DNA of 64,000 nucleotides from CAWFLT01 sp963816795 (GCA_963816795.1 CAWFLT010000017.1:248001-312000), one strand, 5' to 3'; positions 1 to 8,671 are shown, counted from the first letter of the stretch. Program-made: numbers and translations. Notes: generated by a model from the letters alone, not told the origin.

Positions 1-288
1 CACGGGACGGCGATACCGCACCCGCTCGATGCCCATGAAGAAAATGAGCTTCTCGCGGTTCTCTGGCTTCGAGAGGATGAGAATGGCGCCGACTTGCGCG
101 ATCGCTTCGGTGAGAATGGTCGCCGGCAGCACCGGGGACTCTCCGGGGCCGTGCCAGAGATAGCGCTCGTTGAGCGAGACGTTCTTGATGCCGACGATGC
201 GCTTGTCCGGCTCGAATTCGGTGACGCGATCGACCAGGAGAAACGGGTAGCGGTGGGGCAGAATGCGCTCGATCGCGGCGTAGTCCAT
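1..288 (-). CDS. fabZ: FabZ-like beta-hydroxyacyl-ACP dehydratase, 3' end outside window
   Basis: The first 96 codons are present; the gene runs off the left edge. The start ATG is the complement of 286-288. The protein opens with the FabZ signature LPHRYPFLLVDRV, followed by WHGPGESPVLP and EAIAQ, the region that holds the catalytic His and Glu in this hot-dog fold family. FabZ dehydrates (3R)-hydroxyacyl-ACP in fatty acid and lipid A precursor synthesis in the cytoplasm. Odd point: relative to the usual GHFPGxPVxPG motif, the His-Gly-Pro stretch reads HGPGESP with one extra residue, so the His is displaced by one position. The gene is divergent from the phosphatase gene, whose start is only 34 bases away, so the two promoters must overlap. 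Family assignment is firm; the exact substrate is inferred. Confidence 0.85.
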   Translation of the reverse strand, partial: MDYAAIERILPHRYPFLLVDRVTEFEPDKRIVGIKNVSLNERYLWHGPGESPVLPATILTEAIAQVGAILILSKPENREKLIFFMGIERVRYRRPV

Positions 289-322
289 AACGACAAGGCT
301 AGTCTAAACTAAGAACCCGGTA

Positions 323-2115
323 ATGCCCTCTTCTGTGCCAGCCTCCGCCCTGAGCGAACGCGAGATCCTCCTGACCCTGTTCGGACCTGGGCCGCCAGGT
401 CGTTTCGGTGATCGATGTCGAGGAGCTCCTGCAGCGCATCCCGGAGCTGATCGGGCGCCTCATCCCGTTCGACGCCTTCGCCGTCTATCTGCTCGACGAG
501 AAGCGGGGGGAACTTCGTATCGGCTACGCGGAAGGCTATCCGGACACGACCGGTTTCACGTTGCGCCTGTCGCAGGGCATCGTCGGGCGGGTCGTCGAGA
601 CGCAGCAGGCGCTCGTCATCGGCGACGTCACGACCGAACCGGACTACATCGGCGTCGTGCCCGGCATGATGGCGACCGTCGCCGTGCCGCTCGTGCACAA
701 GTCGAAGCCGATTGGCGCGCTCAACATCCTCAGCCGCGAGCGGGATCGCTACTCGGATCGCGACGCGACGATCCTCCGTCAGTTTGCGGCGCACGTCTCC
801 ACCGCGCTCATCAATGCGCGGCTCTTCGAGCGGGAGCGGCAGGACGCCGAGGCCTTCGAGCTCCTGGCTGAGATCGGGCGCGAGGTCGCGTCGGTCCTCG
901 ATCTCGATCAGCTGCTGTCGCGAATCGCTCAACTCACCCGGCGTGTCGTCGACTATCGTTCGTTCGGCATCCTGTTGTTGAACGACAAGACCCGCGAGCT
1001 GGAGATGAAGGTCGCGGTGCAGTTCGGCGAGAAGGTCGTGCTGCCGACGGTGGCGCTCGGCGAGGGCCTGGTCGGTTACGCCGCCCTGCATCGTGAAGCC
1101 GGTGCTCGTGCCGGACGTCACGAAAGACCCGCGCTACATCAAGGTCGTCGACGACGTGCGGTCCGAGCTGGCGATCCCGATGCTCCTGAAGGATCGCTGC
1201 ATCGGGGTCTTCGATCTCGAGAATCCCGAGCTCGATGCGTTCACCAAGCGTGACGTCGAGATCCTCTCGCTGCTCGCGAGTCAGGCGGCGGTGGCGATCG
1301 AGAACGCCCGGCTGTATGCCGAGGTCTCGGCCAATGAGGCGCGGCTCGAGAAGGAATTGCGGTTTGCGAAGCGGGTGCAGGCCGCGTTGCTGCCGCAAGC
1401 GCTCCCCAAGCGGCTGAAAGGCGTCGACCTGGCCGCCCAGTTCGCGCCGGCGCGGGAGCTCGGCGGAGACTTTCACGATTTCCTGCTGCCAGACTCGAAC
1501 ACGCTCATCGTCGCGCTGGGCGACGTCTCGGGGAAGGGCACGCCGGCGGCGCTCTACAGCGTGTTCGCCGGCGAGCTCGTCCGCGGCCGCACGTTCCGCC
1601 GCCGCTATCTCCCGGAGCGCTCGTCGCCCGCGAACGTGCTGATGTCCATCAACACGATCCTGCACGAACGCCAGCTCGAGGAGTACTACTGCACGCTCTG
1701 CTACGCGCTCTTCGATCTCAAGCGGCGCACCGTCACGCTCGCCAACTCGGGCCTGCCGTATCCCATCCGCGCGAGCGGCGACACCACCGGGCCGATCGTG
1801 CTGCCCGGCGTTCCGCTGGGATCGTTCTTCGGTGTGTCGTACGACGAGCTCTCGTTCCCGCTGCATCCGAAGGACGTCTACGTCTTCTGCTCAGACGGCG
1901 TCTCGGAAGCGATGAACGAAAAGGGCGACGAGTTTACGCCCGCCCGGCTGATACAAGTCGTCGAACGCACCCGCCACCTGACGGCGCGGGAGATCGTGCA
2001 CGCCATCGTCGAAGCGGTCGCCGAACACCGCGCCGGATTTGCGCCGAACGACGACATGACGGTGGTGGCGTTGAAGATGAACGAGACAGCAAGCAATGAG
2101 GCAAAGGGGCAATGA
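323..2115 (+). CDS. GAF-GAF-SpoIIE protein phosphatase (two frame breaks)
   Basis: One gene read in three successive frames, about 596 residues. Residues 1-19 (start ATG 323) lead into a first GAF domain (about 30-175), a second GAF domain (about 195-335), a short coiled linker, and a C-terminal SpoIIE/PP2C-like domain (about 385-590). The metal-binding motifs GGDFHD, GDVSGKG, CSDGVSEA and NDDMTVV are all visible. The family dephosphorylates Ser/Thr, usually on anti-sigma-factor antagonists, with the GAF domains sensing small ligands. The frame changes near 379 (removing one T restores LTLSDLGRQVV) and near 1098 (removing one G restores LHREPVLVPDV). Both are single-base insertions and conserved sequence continues seamlessly across them, so I treat this as one real gene. 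The last codons and the stop lie inside the repeat that follows. Confidence 0.82.
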
Positions 2116-2190
2116 GGCAATGGGTGCGGAATGAGCGCAGCTGGGGCAATGAACTTCATTGCCTCATTGCACCATGCATTGCCTCATTGC
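2093..2190. repeat. Inverted GCAATGAGGCAATG repeat (copy 1)
   Basis: The left arm has several GGCAATGA units. The right arm (about 2153-2190) has the complement, CATTGCCTCATTGC, twice. The arms can pair into a hairpin. The upstream phosphatase gene ends inside the left arm with Gly-Gln-stop read from GGGCAATGA. A second copy lies at 15701-15806. Confidence 0.85.
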
Positions 2191-2457
2191 TGAAGCTGCA
2201 GTTTGAAGGGCCGCCCGGTGTCGACCTGGAGCGGACGGGATGCGGCGATGCCAGCGCCTGCCTGTAGTTGTTCGCACCCCGTTGACACCGAGCGGCTGAG
2301 CTCTCATGTATCAAGACGCGTGCCGTACGCGATCCTCAGGAGAATCCACGACCGCGGTGTTCGATTTCGTGACAGTGAGCCACCGAGTCAGGACGTACTG
2401 ATCTGCGCAGGTGACAGCCGCGACAACTTTTTGAGGACGCTCACGCGTGCCCCGGGC
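2191..2457. other. Intergenic DNA, no gene recognised
   Basis: Between the repeat and the 3' end of the GAF membrane protein. An open frame crosses it on the plus strand, but its translation resembles no family and runs antisense into the neighbouring gene, so I do not call it. No clear terminator or RNA was seen. Confidence 0.5.
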
Positions 2458-3630
2458 TCAGGCCTGGGCAGTTTTGTGCGCGCGGTCGCCCGGGACGACG
2501 AGGGCGGCGAGCTGGGCGGCGATGATCGAGGCCACCGGCATCACGTCGGGGCCCGGCTTGTTCTGGCGGAGCTCGGCCGCCAGCACGCCGACGCATCCTG
2601 TTGACGTGACGAGCGGGGCCGCGATGGCGCTCGACGCGCCCGGGGTCAGGCTGGTCATGACTTGAGGCTTGAGCGACCGGAACGCCAGCGACGTGACGTT
2701 GTCGGAGTCGATCTGAAGCGGGCCGAGTTTACTGACGACCTTGTCCGGGTAACCGTGGGTGACCGACGGGGTCAGCCAGTTGCCGCCTTCGTCGGCGACC
2801 CAGAGGACGACGCCCTTGGCCTCGAGCACGGAACAGGCACGTTCGACGAGGCTGGGCACGTCACGCCCATCGATGACGCGAGCGAGATCGACGCAGAGGT
2901 CCGCGGCCGCCGAGAGATTGACGAGGCGGGGCGCGGGCGGCGGCGGTGGCGAGGCGCTCGGCTGCGGCGCGATGTTCCTCACCGGCGGCGGCAGGTCGCG
3001 AATCATCTGGAGCGTCGTCGGCGCCGGCTTGGCCTCGGCCGCCGCGACGGGCCGGCTCACATAAATCGCGACGAGCACCGCAAACCCGAGCGCAAGGCCG
3101 TTCATGGCGAGCCGAAACTGCCCGAGCCGCTCGACTTTGATCGCGCTCGCCTGGGCCTCGAACGCGCGGGCCGCAGAGAGCTCAACCCCCAGCTTGTCGC
3201 TGGCCTGTTGAGCGTCGATGAAAATGAGGTCCGCCGACGAGAGGAGGTCGCTTTGCCCGATCGCGCTCCGTGCGCGCTTGTCGATGGCGTTGAGGTCGAC
3301 GAGCGCCGCCGCCGCGGCATCGTAGCGGGCGCGCGCTTCGGCGCTCGTCGTTGCGGTGCGAGCGCCCGCGATCATCGTCTCGATGCCGGACGACAGCTCG
3401 GCCGCGCGTGTAATCCACGTCGCCGATCCCTGGCCGGAGGCGAGATACGCCGCCTGTGCCATCCTCATTTGTGCGAGCGATTCCTGCGCTGACGAAAACG
3501 CGCGATCGGTCGTCTGACCGGCCTCCCGCTCACGCGCGATCGACTGGTCGAAACGGAAATCCTGCACGAGGGTGCCGGCCGCAATCACGAGCGTGAGCCC
3601 GAGCAGCACACCAACCCAACGTCTTCGCAT
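2458..3630 (-). CDS. Membrane-anchored GAF sensor protein
   Basis: 390 residues from ATG 3630, which is preceded by a GGAACGGAG ribosome site; a TTG twelve bases upstream is possible but less likely. Residues about 3-23 form a membrane anchor. About 150 helical, Ala/Gln-rich residues follow, resembling a CHASE3-type extracytoplasmic sensor, then a second membrane helix (about 175-193), a proline-rich linker, and a C-terminal GAF-like domain (about 245-380). No kinase, cyclase or phosphatase output domain is present, so the protein probably signals by contact. It converges on the SpoIIE phosphatase gene, a plausible but unproven functional partner. Topology is inferred from hydrophobicity. Confidence 0.65.
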   Translation of the reverse strand: MRRRWVGVLLGLTLVIAAGTLVQDFRFDQSIAREREAGQTTDRAFSSAQESLAQMRMAQAAYLASGQGSATWITRAAELSSGIETMIAGARTATTSAEARARYDAAAAALVDLNAIDKRARSAIGQSDLLSSADLIFIDAQQASDKLGVELSAARAFEAQASAIKVERLGQFRLAMNGLALGFAVLVAIYVSRPVAAAEAKPAPTTLQMIRDLPPPVRNIAPQPSASPPPPPAPRLVNLSAAADLCVDLARVIDGRDVPSLVERACSVLEAKGVVLWVADEGGNWLTPSVTHGYPDKVVSKLGPLQIDSDNVTSLAFRSLKPQVMTSLTPGASSAIAAPLVTSTGCVGVLAAELRQNKPGPDVMPVASIIAAQLAALVVPGDRAHKTAQA

Positions 3631-3663
3631 GCTCCGTTCCAACCGCGTTACTATAACCCGAAA

Positions 3664-3727
3664 AAATCATCGGAAAATCGCCAATCGCCCGAGGCAATCA
3701 CCAATCAGCAATCGCCAATCACCAATG
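3664..3727. repeat. CAATC(A/G)CC tandem repeat, single arm
   Basis: An AT-richer tract of imperfect units such as CGCCAATC, CACCAATC and AGCAATC, ending in CACCAATGACC. Its final ATG (3725) is the start codon of the lipid kinase. No matching inverted arm was found nearby. Unit size and composition resemble the repeats at 2093-2190 and 57370-58039. Confidence 0.7.
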
Positions 3728-4612
3728 ACCATAGCGGTCGTGATCAACCCCATCTCTGGACATCGCCGAGTCGAAGGCGCGGCGCGTGCGGACCTGGCGA
3801 GGCGGCTGCTGGCGTCGCGAGGCATCGACGCCGAAGTCGTGCTCACCACCGGGGCCGGTGACGCACGCCGGCGGGCGGCGGCGTGTGTCGCTCGCGGCTG
3901 CGATCGCGTGATTGCGTGGGGCGGGGACGGCACCGTCAATGAAGTCGCGAGCGCCTTGATCGGCACGCCAACGACTCTCGGCATCGTGCCGAGCGGCTCG
4001 GGAGACGGCCTCGCGCGCAGCCTCGGGTTGCCCCGCGATGCCCCGGCCGCGCTCGCGATCGCGCTCGACGGGGCGGTGCGGCCGATCGATGTCGGCTGGC
4101 TGGGCGGGCGCCCCTTCCTCAACATTGGCGGGGTCGGGTTCGACGCGAGGATTGCCGGGGCGTTCAACTCGCGCGCCCGCCGCGGCGCGTTTGGCTACGT
4201 CACCGGGGCGCTGTCGATGGTCTGGTCCTATCGCCCGGGCGCCTATCGGATCCGGATCGGCGACCGTGAAGTCTCGTCCGAGCAATTCCTGATCGCGTTC
4301 GCGAACGGCCGCCAGTATGGCAATGGCATCGTCATCGCCCCGGACGCCGATCTCAGCGATGGCTGGTTGGATGCCGTTGTCGTCGCCGGGGGCTCGCCGA
4401 TCCGGCAGTTCTGGCGTGCCCGGCGCCTGAGCTGGCGCCCGCGGAGCCCGGCCGAGGGTGTGCTCCGCGCGCGCGTGCAGCAGGCGACCATCGCCGCCGA
4501 TCGGCTCGAATGTCATGTCGACGGCGAGACGTTCGACGCCAGCGGGACCGTTGACGTGTCGATCACGCCTGGGGCGCTGCGGATCGCCGTCGCTCGAAAG
4601 GACGGCCGTTGA
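3725..4612 (+). CDS. Diacylglycerol/sphingosine kinase-like lipid kinase
   Basis: 295 residues. The start MTIAVVINPISGHRR is typical of the DAGK catalytic family (YegS/BmrU/DgkB). The nucleotide-binding GGDGTVNEV and the downstream PSGSGDGLARSLG motif are both intact, and the C-terminal beta-sandwich half includes NIGGVGFDARIAG. These cytosolic, membrane-associated enzymes phosphorylate diacylglycerol or related lipids. The frame is open further upstream, but the family N-terminus fits ATG 3725, which lies in the end of a short repeat. The stop codon overlaps the ATG of the Ser/Thr kinase (TGATG), so the two genes are translationally coupled. Family certain; substrate unknown. Confidence 0.85.
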   Translation: MTIAVVINPISGHRRVEGAARADLARRLLASRGIDAEVVLTTGAGDARRRAAACVARGCDRVIAWGGDGTVNEVASALIGTPTTLGIVPSGSGDGLARSLGLPRDAPAALAIALDGAVRPIDVGWLGGRPFLNIGGVGFDARIAGAFNSRARRGAFGYVTGALSMVWSYRPGAYRIRIGDREVSSEQFLIAFANGRQYGNGIVIAPDADLSDGWLDAVVVAGGSPIRQFWRARRLSWRPRSPAEGVLRARVQQATIAADRLECHVDGETFDASGTVDVSITPGALRIAVARKDGR

Positions 4613-6192
4613 TGGGACGTTCGCGTCTCGTCGTTCCGCCACCAGGAACGACTCCAAGCGGCTTCCGGTCCTCCGCCGCAGAACCGCGCGCCCTGCCGGC
4701 CGATCTCCTGCGGGATGCGAAGCTGCGGCTGGGCGTGATGTCGTTACTCGCCGTTGTCCTCTGGGTGCTCGGCACTCTCGGCTATCACCTGGCCGTCGCT
4801 CAGCGGAACCAGGCCTGGTGGTCCTGGCGGTCGAGTGATGTCATTGCGGTCGCGAACATCGCCGTCTCCATCGGCCTGTTTCTCTACGCTCGCAGCAGAG
4901 AGCGGGACCCGCGGTTTGTGCTCGATCTCGGGCTCGTGTATCTCGTCATCACGTCACTGGCGATTGGAGTGATCCTGCATTGGGATCACCGCGAACCGGT
5001 CCATCTCGTGCCGATCATTCCCAGCGTCTCGTGGATCAGCGCGGTGATGCTGATGTTCGCCGCCGTGCTGCCGACCTCGCCCATGAAGGTGCTGGTTGCC
5101 GGCCTGTTTTCCGCGTCGATGGGACCATTGGGCATGATCGTCGCCAAGGCGCGGGGCGTGTGGGACTTCGGGCCCCTCAGCAACGTCATCGTCATGCACT
5201 ACGAGGACTATTTGGCCGTCGGCGCCGCGGTCGTCGTCTCGCACGTGGTCACTGGTCTCGGCCGGGAAGTGGCCAAGGCCCGCGAGATGGGCAGCTATCA
5301 GTTGGGTGATCTCCTCGGTAGCGGCGGGATGGGTGAAGTCTACCGGGCGACGCATCAGCTCCTGGCACGGCCGGCAGCGGTCAAGCTGATCCGGCCCGAG
5401 GCGTTGGGCGCGCGCGATTCGTCTGCGGTCCAAGCTGCGATCACTCGTTTCAAGCGCGAAGCGATGGCCGCCGCGAACCTGAGGTCGCCGCACACGGTTG
5501 CGCTCTACGACTTCGGCGTCGCCGACGACGGGACGTTGTATTTCGCGATGGAGCTGCTCGACGGCCTCGACCTCGAATCGTTGGTGAGGCAGAACGGCTC
5601 GCTGCCGGCCGCACGCGTGATTCACATCCTGCGACAGGTCTGTGAGTCGCTGGAGGAGGCGCACGCGACCGGGCTCGTTCATCGCGACATCAAGCCCGCG
5701 AACATCCACATCGGCCGTCTCGGGCTGATCCACGATTTCGTGAAGGTGCTCGATTTCGGACTCGTCAAGTCCGTCTCCGATTCGGCCGTGACACACACCG
5801 ACGCGACCAGGGCAGGCGTCACGGTCGGCACGCCCGCCTACATGGCACCCGAGATGGCACTCGGGCAGCCGATCGACGGGCGCGCCGATATCTACGCGCT
5901 TGGTTGCGTCGCCTACTTTCTCTTGACGGCGCAGGTCGTGTTCGAGGGCGCTGAAGGCCTCCAGACGCTGGTGCGCCGGCTCAACGAGGATCCGCCGCTG
6001 CCGTCCAGCCGGACCGACCTGCCGATTCCCGCCGAGCTCGAGCGCATTGTCATGTCGTGCCTTGCGCGCGATGCCGGCGCGCGGCCAACTGCCACCACTC
6101 TGCAACGGCTTCTCGGTGCCCTCCCGATTGATCCGTGGACAGAATCAGCCGCTGCCGAGTGGTGGCGCGTCAACCGAACGACCGCGCCATAA
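4612..6192 (+). CDS. Ser/Thr protein kinase with N-terminal polytopic membrane domain
   Basis: 526 residues. Residues about 40-215 contain roughly six hydrophobic segments; the kinase domain begins near residue 225 (GSYQLGDLLGSGGMGEVYRA). Visible catalytic elements are the invariant Lys in AAVKLIRPE, HRDIKPANI, DFGLVK and the GTPAYMAPE activation-loop motif, so it should be active. It reverses the usual bacterial order, in which a cytoplasmic kinase is followed by one membrane helix and sensor repeats. The membrane domain is therefore the likely signal input. The gene overlaps the lipid kinase by one base, suggesting a shared transcript and perhaps control of, or by, membrane lipid state (inference). 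The target is unknown. Confidence 0.85.
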   Translation: MGRSRLVVPPPGTTPSGFRSSAAEPRALPADLLRDAKLRLGVMSLLAVVLWVLGTLGYHLAVAQRNQAWWSWRSSDVIAVANIAVSIGLFLYARSRERDPRFVLDLGLVYLVITSLAIGVILHWDHREPVHLVPIIPSVSWISAVMLMFAAVLPTSPMKVLVAGLFSASMGPLGMIVAKARGVWDFGPLSNVIVMHYEDYLAVGAAVVVSHVVTGLGREVAKAREMGSYQLGDLLGSGGMGEVYRATHQLLARPAAVKLIRPEALGARDSSAVQAAITRFKREAMAAANLRSPHTVALYDFGVADDGTLYFAMELLDGLDLESLVRQNGSLPAARVIHILRQVCESLEEAHATGLVHRDIKPANIHIGRLGLIHDFVKVLDFGLVKSVSDSAVTHTDATRAGVTVGTPAYMAPEMALGQPIDGRADIYALGCVAYFLLTAQVVFEGAEGLQTLVRRLNEDPPLPSSRTDLPIPAELERIVMSCLARDAGARPTATTLQRLLGALPIDPWTESAAAEWWRVNRTTAP

Positions 6193-6282
6193 ATCTTCAA
6201 TCCAGTGAACTTTCACGAGGCGCGCAGACGTCACTAGGCTGTCCGTCGGCGATCCCTCGCCGGCGAGGAAAAGGAGAAGGCC

Positions 6283-6807
6283 ATGACGCCTCGTCAGACG
6301 TTTTCACGCAGTTTGCTGATCTTCGGTCTCCTGGGAGCGGGAGCGACGGTCATCCGGGCGCAGGCCGGACCGGAACCGACCGGCGGCTCGCTGGCCACTC
6401 TGATCGCCGAAGTCAGGCAGCTGCGGCAGGCGGTCGAGGACTCGGCGAAGAGCCAGTCGCAGGCCCAGGCGATCGGCGTGTATCTCTCGGCGCAGCAGAG
6501 CCGGCTGGTTCAGATCACGACGCGCCTCGACACCCTCCGCGCCGAGATCAATGGCGCCGCCCTGCAAACGCAAGCCGTGTCGCGGGTCCTCGCCACCGCC
6601 GAAACCGCCCAGTCGCAGCCGATGTCGCCGGAGGAACGCGCCGAATCGTCCGATATGATGCGCTGGTTCAAGGAACAGGTCGATCAAGCGAAACACCGGG
6701 AGCAACAGCTCCGCCAGCGCGAAGCTGAACTGCTTCAGTCGTACCAAGTCGAAGAGAACCGCTGGAACGATCTGATCGCGCAGCTGGATCGACTCGTCAG
6801 ACGCTGA
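6283..6807 (+). CDS. Secreted coiled-coil protein of unknown function
   Basis: 174 residues with a good ribosome site (AAGGAGAAGG) seven bases before ATG 6283. The N-terminal 25 residues look like a cleavable signal peptide ending ...IRAQA. The rest is hydrophilic and Gln/Arg/Glu-rich with heptad-like spacing in two blocks (about 45-105 and 125-174), consistent with a periplasmic coiled coil. No Cys or enzyme motif is present. It lies between the kinase gene and an ECF sigma factor gene on the same strand, so it may belong to that signalling unit. I do not recognise the family. Confidence 0.6.
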   Translation: MTPRQTFSRSLLIFGLLGAGATVIRAQAGPEPTGGSLATLIAEVRQLRQAVEDSAKSQSQAQAIGVYLSAQQSRLVQITTRLDTLRAEINGAALQTQAVSRVLATAETAQSQPMSPEERAESSDMMRWFKEQVDQAKHREQQLRQREAELLQSYQVEENRWNDLIAQLDRLVRR

Positions 6808-6857
6808 TCTCGATGCCCTGCTGAGCCAACGACACCCGACGAGCGGGCGCTGAGCCA

Positions 6858-7442
6858 ATGTCTGAGCCGTCCACGCCGAGAGACGACGAGACGCGACTGT
6901 TTCTGCTCGTGCTCAGGTGCCAGTCGGGCGACGAGCTCGCGTTCGGCCGGCTCTTCGAGTGGTTCAGCGCGCGCACGCTCGCGCACCTTCGGCGCCTGGT
7001 CGGTGACGACGGCGAGGACGTGCAGCAGGAAGTCTGGCTGACGGTTTACCGGACGCTGCGCACGCTGCACAATCCGCGCGCGTTCCGCACCTGGCTCTTT
7101 CAAACCACGCGCCGCCGCGCGATCGATTTCCTGCGGGCGAAAAAGCGCGATCAAGAGCTGCGCGAAGAGGCCATGCGTGACATGCCCACGTCGACTTGGC
7201 CGGAGGACCGGCTGGTCGCTCTCGACGAATCGTCGATGGCGGCCGCCCTCGACGCCCTGTCGCCGATTCACCGCGAAGTGCTGCTGCTGAGGTTCCAGGA
7301 AGGCATGAGTTACGGAGAGATCGCCGTCATTGCCGGCTGCTCGATCGGCACCGTGCGATCCCGGTTGCACAACGCCAAGCGGCTACTGCAGGACGCCATC
7401 GAGCGCCCGACCAACTTATCGAACAGAGGAGAGTCTGTATGA
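6858..7442 (+). CDS. ECF-type RNA polymerase sigma factor
   Basis: 194 residues. The sigma-2 region spans about 20-95, with the VGDDGEDVQQEVWLTVYR helix and an AFRTWLFQTTRRRAIDFLR promoter-melting segment. Sigma-4 spans about 130-180, with LSPIHREVLLLRFQEGMSYGEIA followed by a helix-turn-helix ending GTVRSRLHNAKRLL. The stop codon overlaps the ATG of the next gene (ATGA), which encodes a two-helix membrane protein; in ECF systems such a coupled partner is often the anti-sigma factor, although this one lacks a zinc finger. Function is clear at family level; the regulon is unknown. Confidence 0.9.
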   Translation: MSEPSTPRDDETRLFLLVLRCQSGDELAFGRLFEWFSARTLAHLRRLVGDDGEDVQQEVWLTVYRTLRTLHNPRAFRTWLFQTTRRRAIDFLRAKKRDQELREEAMRDMPTSTWPEDRLVALDESSMAAALDALSPIHREVLLLRFQEGMSYGEIAVIAGCSIGTVRSRLHNAKRLLQDAIERPTNLSNRGESV

Positions 7443-7816
7443 CGACGCCAACTTCACCCCGCCAGGATCCGTGGACGTTCGTTGACCGCGAGAAACGCCT
7501 GGATCGCTTCTTCCGAAGAATCGCGATCGCCGCCTGGTCGGTCGCGGTCCTGATCATGTTGATCTTCACGGTGCTCTTTGCCTTCCAACTGGCGGAGTTG
7601 GTCCGCGGTGTGACCGAAGGCCACATGCCGTGGCTGGTCGTCTTCGGCTCGGCCGTGCCGTTCGTGATTGTCGTCGGCTGCTTCAGCGTGCTCGTCGCGA
7701 CGCTGGCGACGATCGCGATCTTCCTGCGGCTGCGGACCGCGAGCCTGACCGAGATTCAGATGCGGCTCGCCGCACTCGAGGAGATGATCGCTGCGCGAGA
7801 CACCGATCGAGCGTGA
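7439..7816 (+). CDS. Small membrane protein coupled to the ECF sigma gene
   Basis: 125 residues, start ATG 7439 overlapping the sigma-factor stop by four bases. It has a basic, helical N-terminal cytoplasmic stretch (about 1-28), two hydrophobic helices (about 29-52 and 62-90), and a C-terminal amphipathic helix with heptads (MRLAALEEMI). There is no HxxxCxxC zinc finger. Translational coupling to the sigma gene suggests a regulator or membrane tether of that sigma factor (inference). No family is recognised. Confidence 0.6.
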   Translation: MTTPTSPRQDPWTFVDREKRLDRFFRRIAIAAWSVAVLIMLIFTVLFAFQLAELVRGVTEGHMPWLVVFGSAVPFVIVVGCFSVLVATLATIAIFLRLRTASLTEIQMRLAALEEMIAARDTDRA

Positions 7817-8261
7817 TCTGTCAGGCCCGTATCGAACCGAAGCCCGGTCTCTCGACCAGCAACACGTCGTGCGCGTTATTCGATCGACTCGTGTCGCGCG
7901 CAACCCTCTTCAGTTGCGCACGAGCGTCCGGCGCGCGCGGTGGCGAGCAGCCGCCTCCGGCGAGAGGCCACGGAAACCGGTGCCTTCGTGCGCTTGGGAT
8001 TCGCGCTATCGCTTGTCGGGCCGGCGCCTATCCGGCCTGACTTCGAGAAGACCTCTACTCAGGCCTACGGCGCAGCGGCCCTCGAATCCCGGCGCTCCCT
8101 ACGGCCCGGTTTCAGACTCTCGCTGTCGTGGCCCTCGCAGTCGGCAGCCGCTCGCCACCCCGCACACCGGCCAGTGCGCAGTCGTCGTCGACAGCACACA
8201 TGCGTCGCTCGTGACTGAGCCCGACCAATTGCCGCATCTTGCACTCTCGCTGAGGAGACGG
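7817..8261. other. Intergenic DNA, no gene recognised
   Basis: About 440 bases after the small membrane protein gene. Several frames are open on both strands owing to base composition, but none gives a recognisable protein, ribosome site or natural start. Short local inverted repeats occur. It leads into the long palindrome at 8262-8509. Confidence 0.45.
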
Positions 8262-8509
8262 CGTCCGGCGCGTGAGTGGCCGAACGAGGTCGATGTGAAG
8301 TGGCCCGATGGGCGTCAGTTTGAAATCGTGCCGGAGGGAGGGAGCGTTTCGCGCGCGAATCGCCCGTAGGCCTGCGACGATCGGCAGGGCGGACAGGGCC
8401 GGATAGGGCGTCGTGCGCCACGCGAAGTATGAAACGCGACCGGACGGAGAGCACGATTTCGAGGGCCAGCTTCCCGGAGACCTCGATCGGCCACTCACGC
8501 GCCGGACGG
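8262..8509. repeat. Long interrupted palindrome, about 250 bases
   Basis: The outer arms (8262-8289 and 8481-8509) are near-perfect complements containing CGGCGCGTGAGTGGCCGA and its reverse. Inner arms also pair: TTGAAATCGTGCC near 8322 with GGAGAGCACGATTTCGAGG near 8446, and a shorter pair around GCGTTTC/GAAACGC. It could fold into one extended hairpin. No coding potential is seen. Confidence 0.6.
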
Positions 8510-8530
8510 GCAGCGACGCGTGCTCCCGAA

Positions 8531-8671
8531 CTATCGCCTGATGACCTGATCCAGCGGCTGCTCCAGACGAATGACGATGAACTCGTTGGCGTCGGCACGG
8601 CCGGGCGTGCGGCCGGTGCTGAAGGGGAAGTTGTTGTCGTTCAAGACGAGCAAATCGGTCCGCGCCGTCAT
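8531..8671 (-). pseudogene. C-terminal fragment of esterase-like phytase family protein
   Basis: A 46-codon open frame beginning with ATG at 8671, which overlaps the stop codon of the upstream gene (ATGA). It encodes LLVLNDNNFPFSTGRTPGR followed by ADANEFIVIRLEQPL. I recognise this as the conserved extreme C-terminus of the 'esterase-like activity of phytase' family (normally about 400 residues or more), which includes the metal-ligating Asn/Asp-rich NDNNFP motif. The rest of the gene is absent, so this is a remnant. The start-stop overlap is probably coincidental, though translation of a short peptide cannot be excluded. Confidence 0.6.

Noticed and set aside
1085..1100. Programmed ribosomal frameshift
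   Set aside because: No slippery sequence or structure; similar breaks occur in many unrelated genes.
2203..2604. A 133-residue plus-strand open frame
   Set aside because: No family resemblance and it runs antisense into the GAF protein gene.
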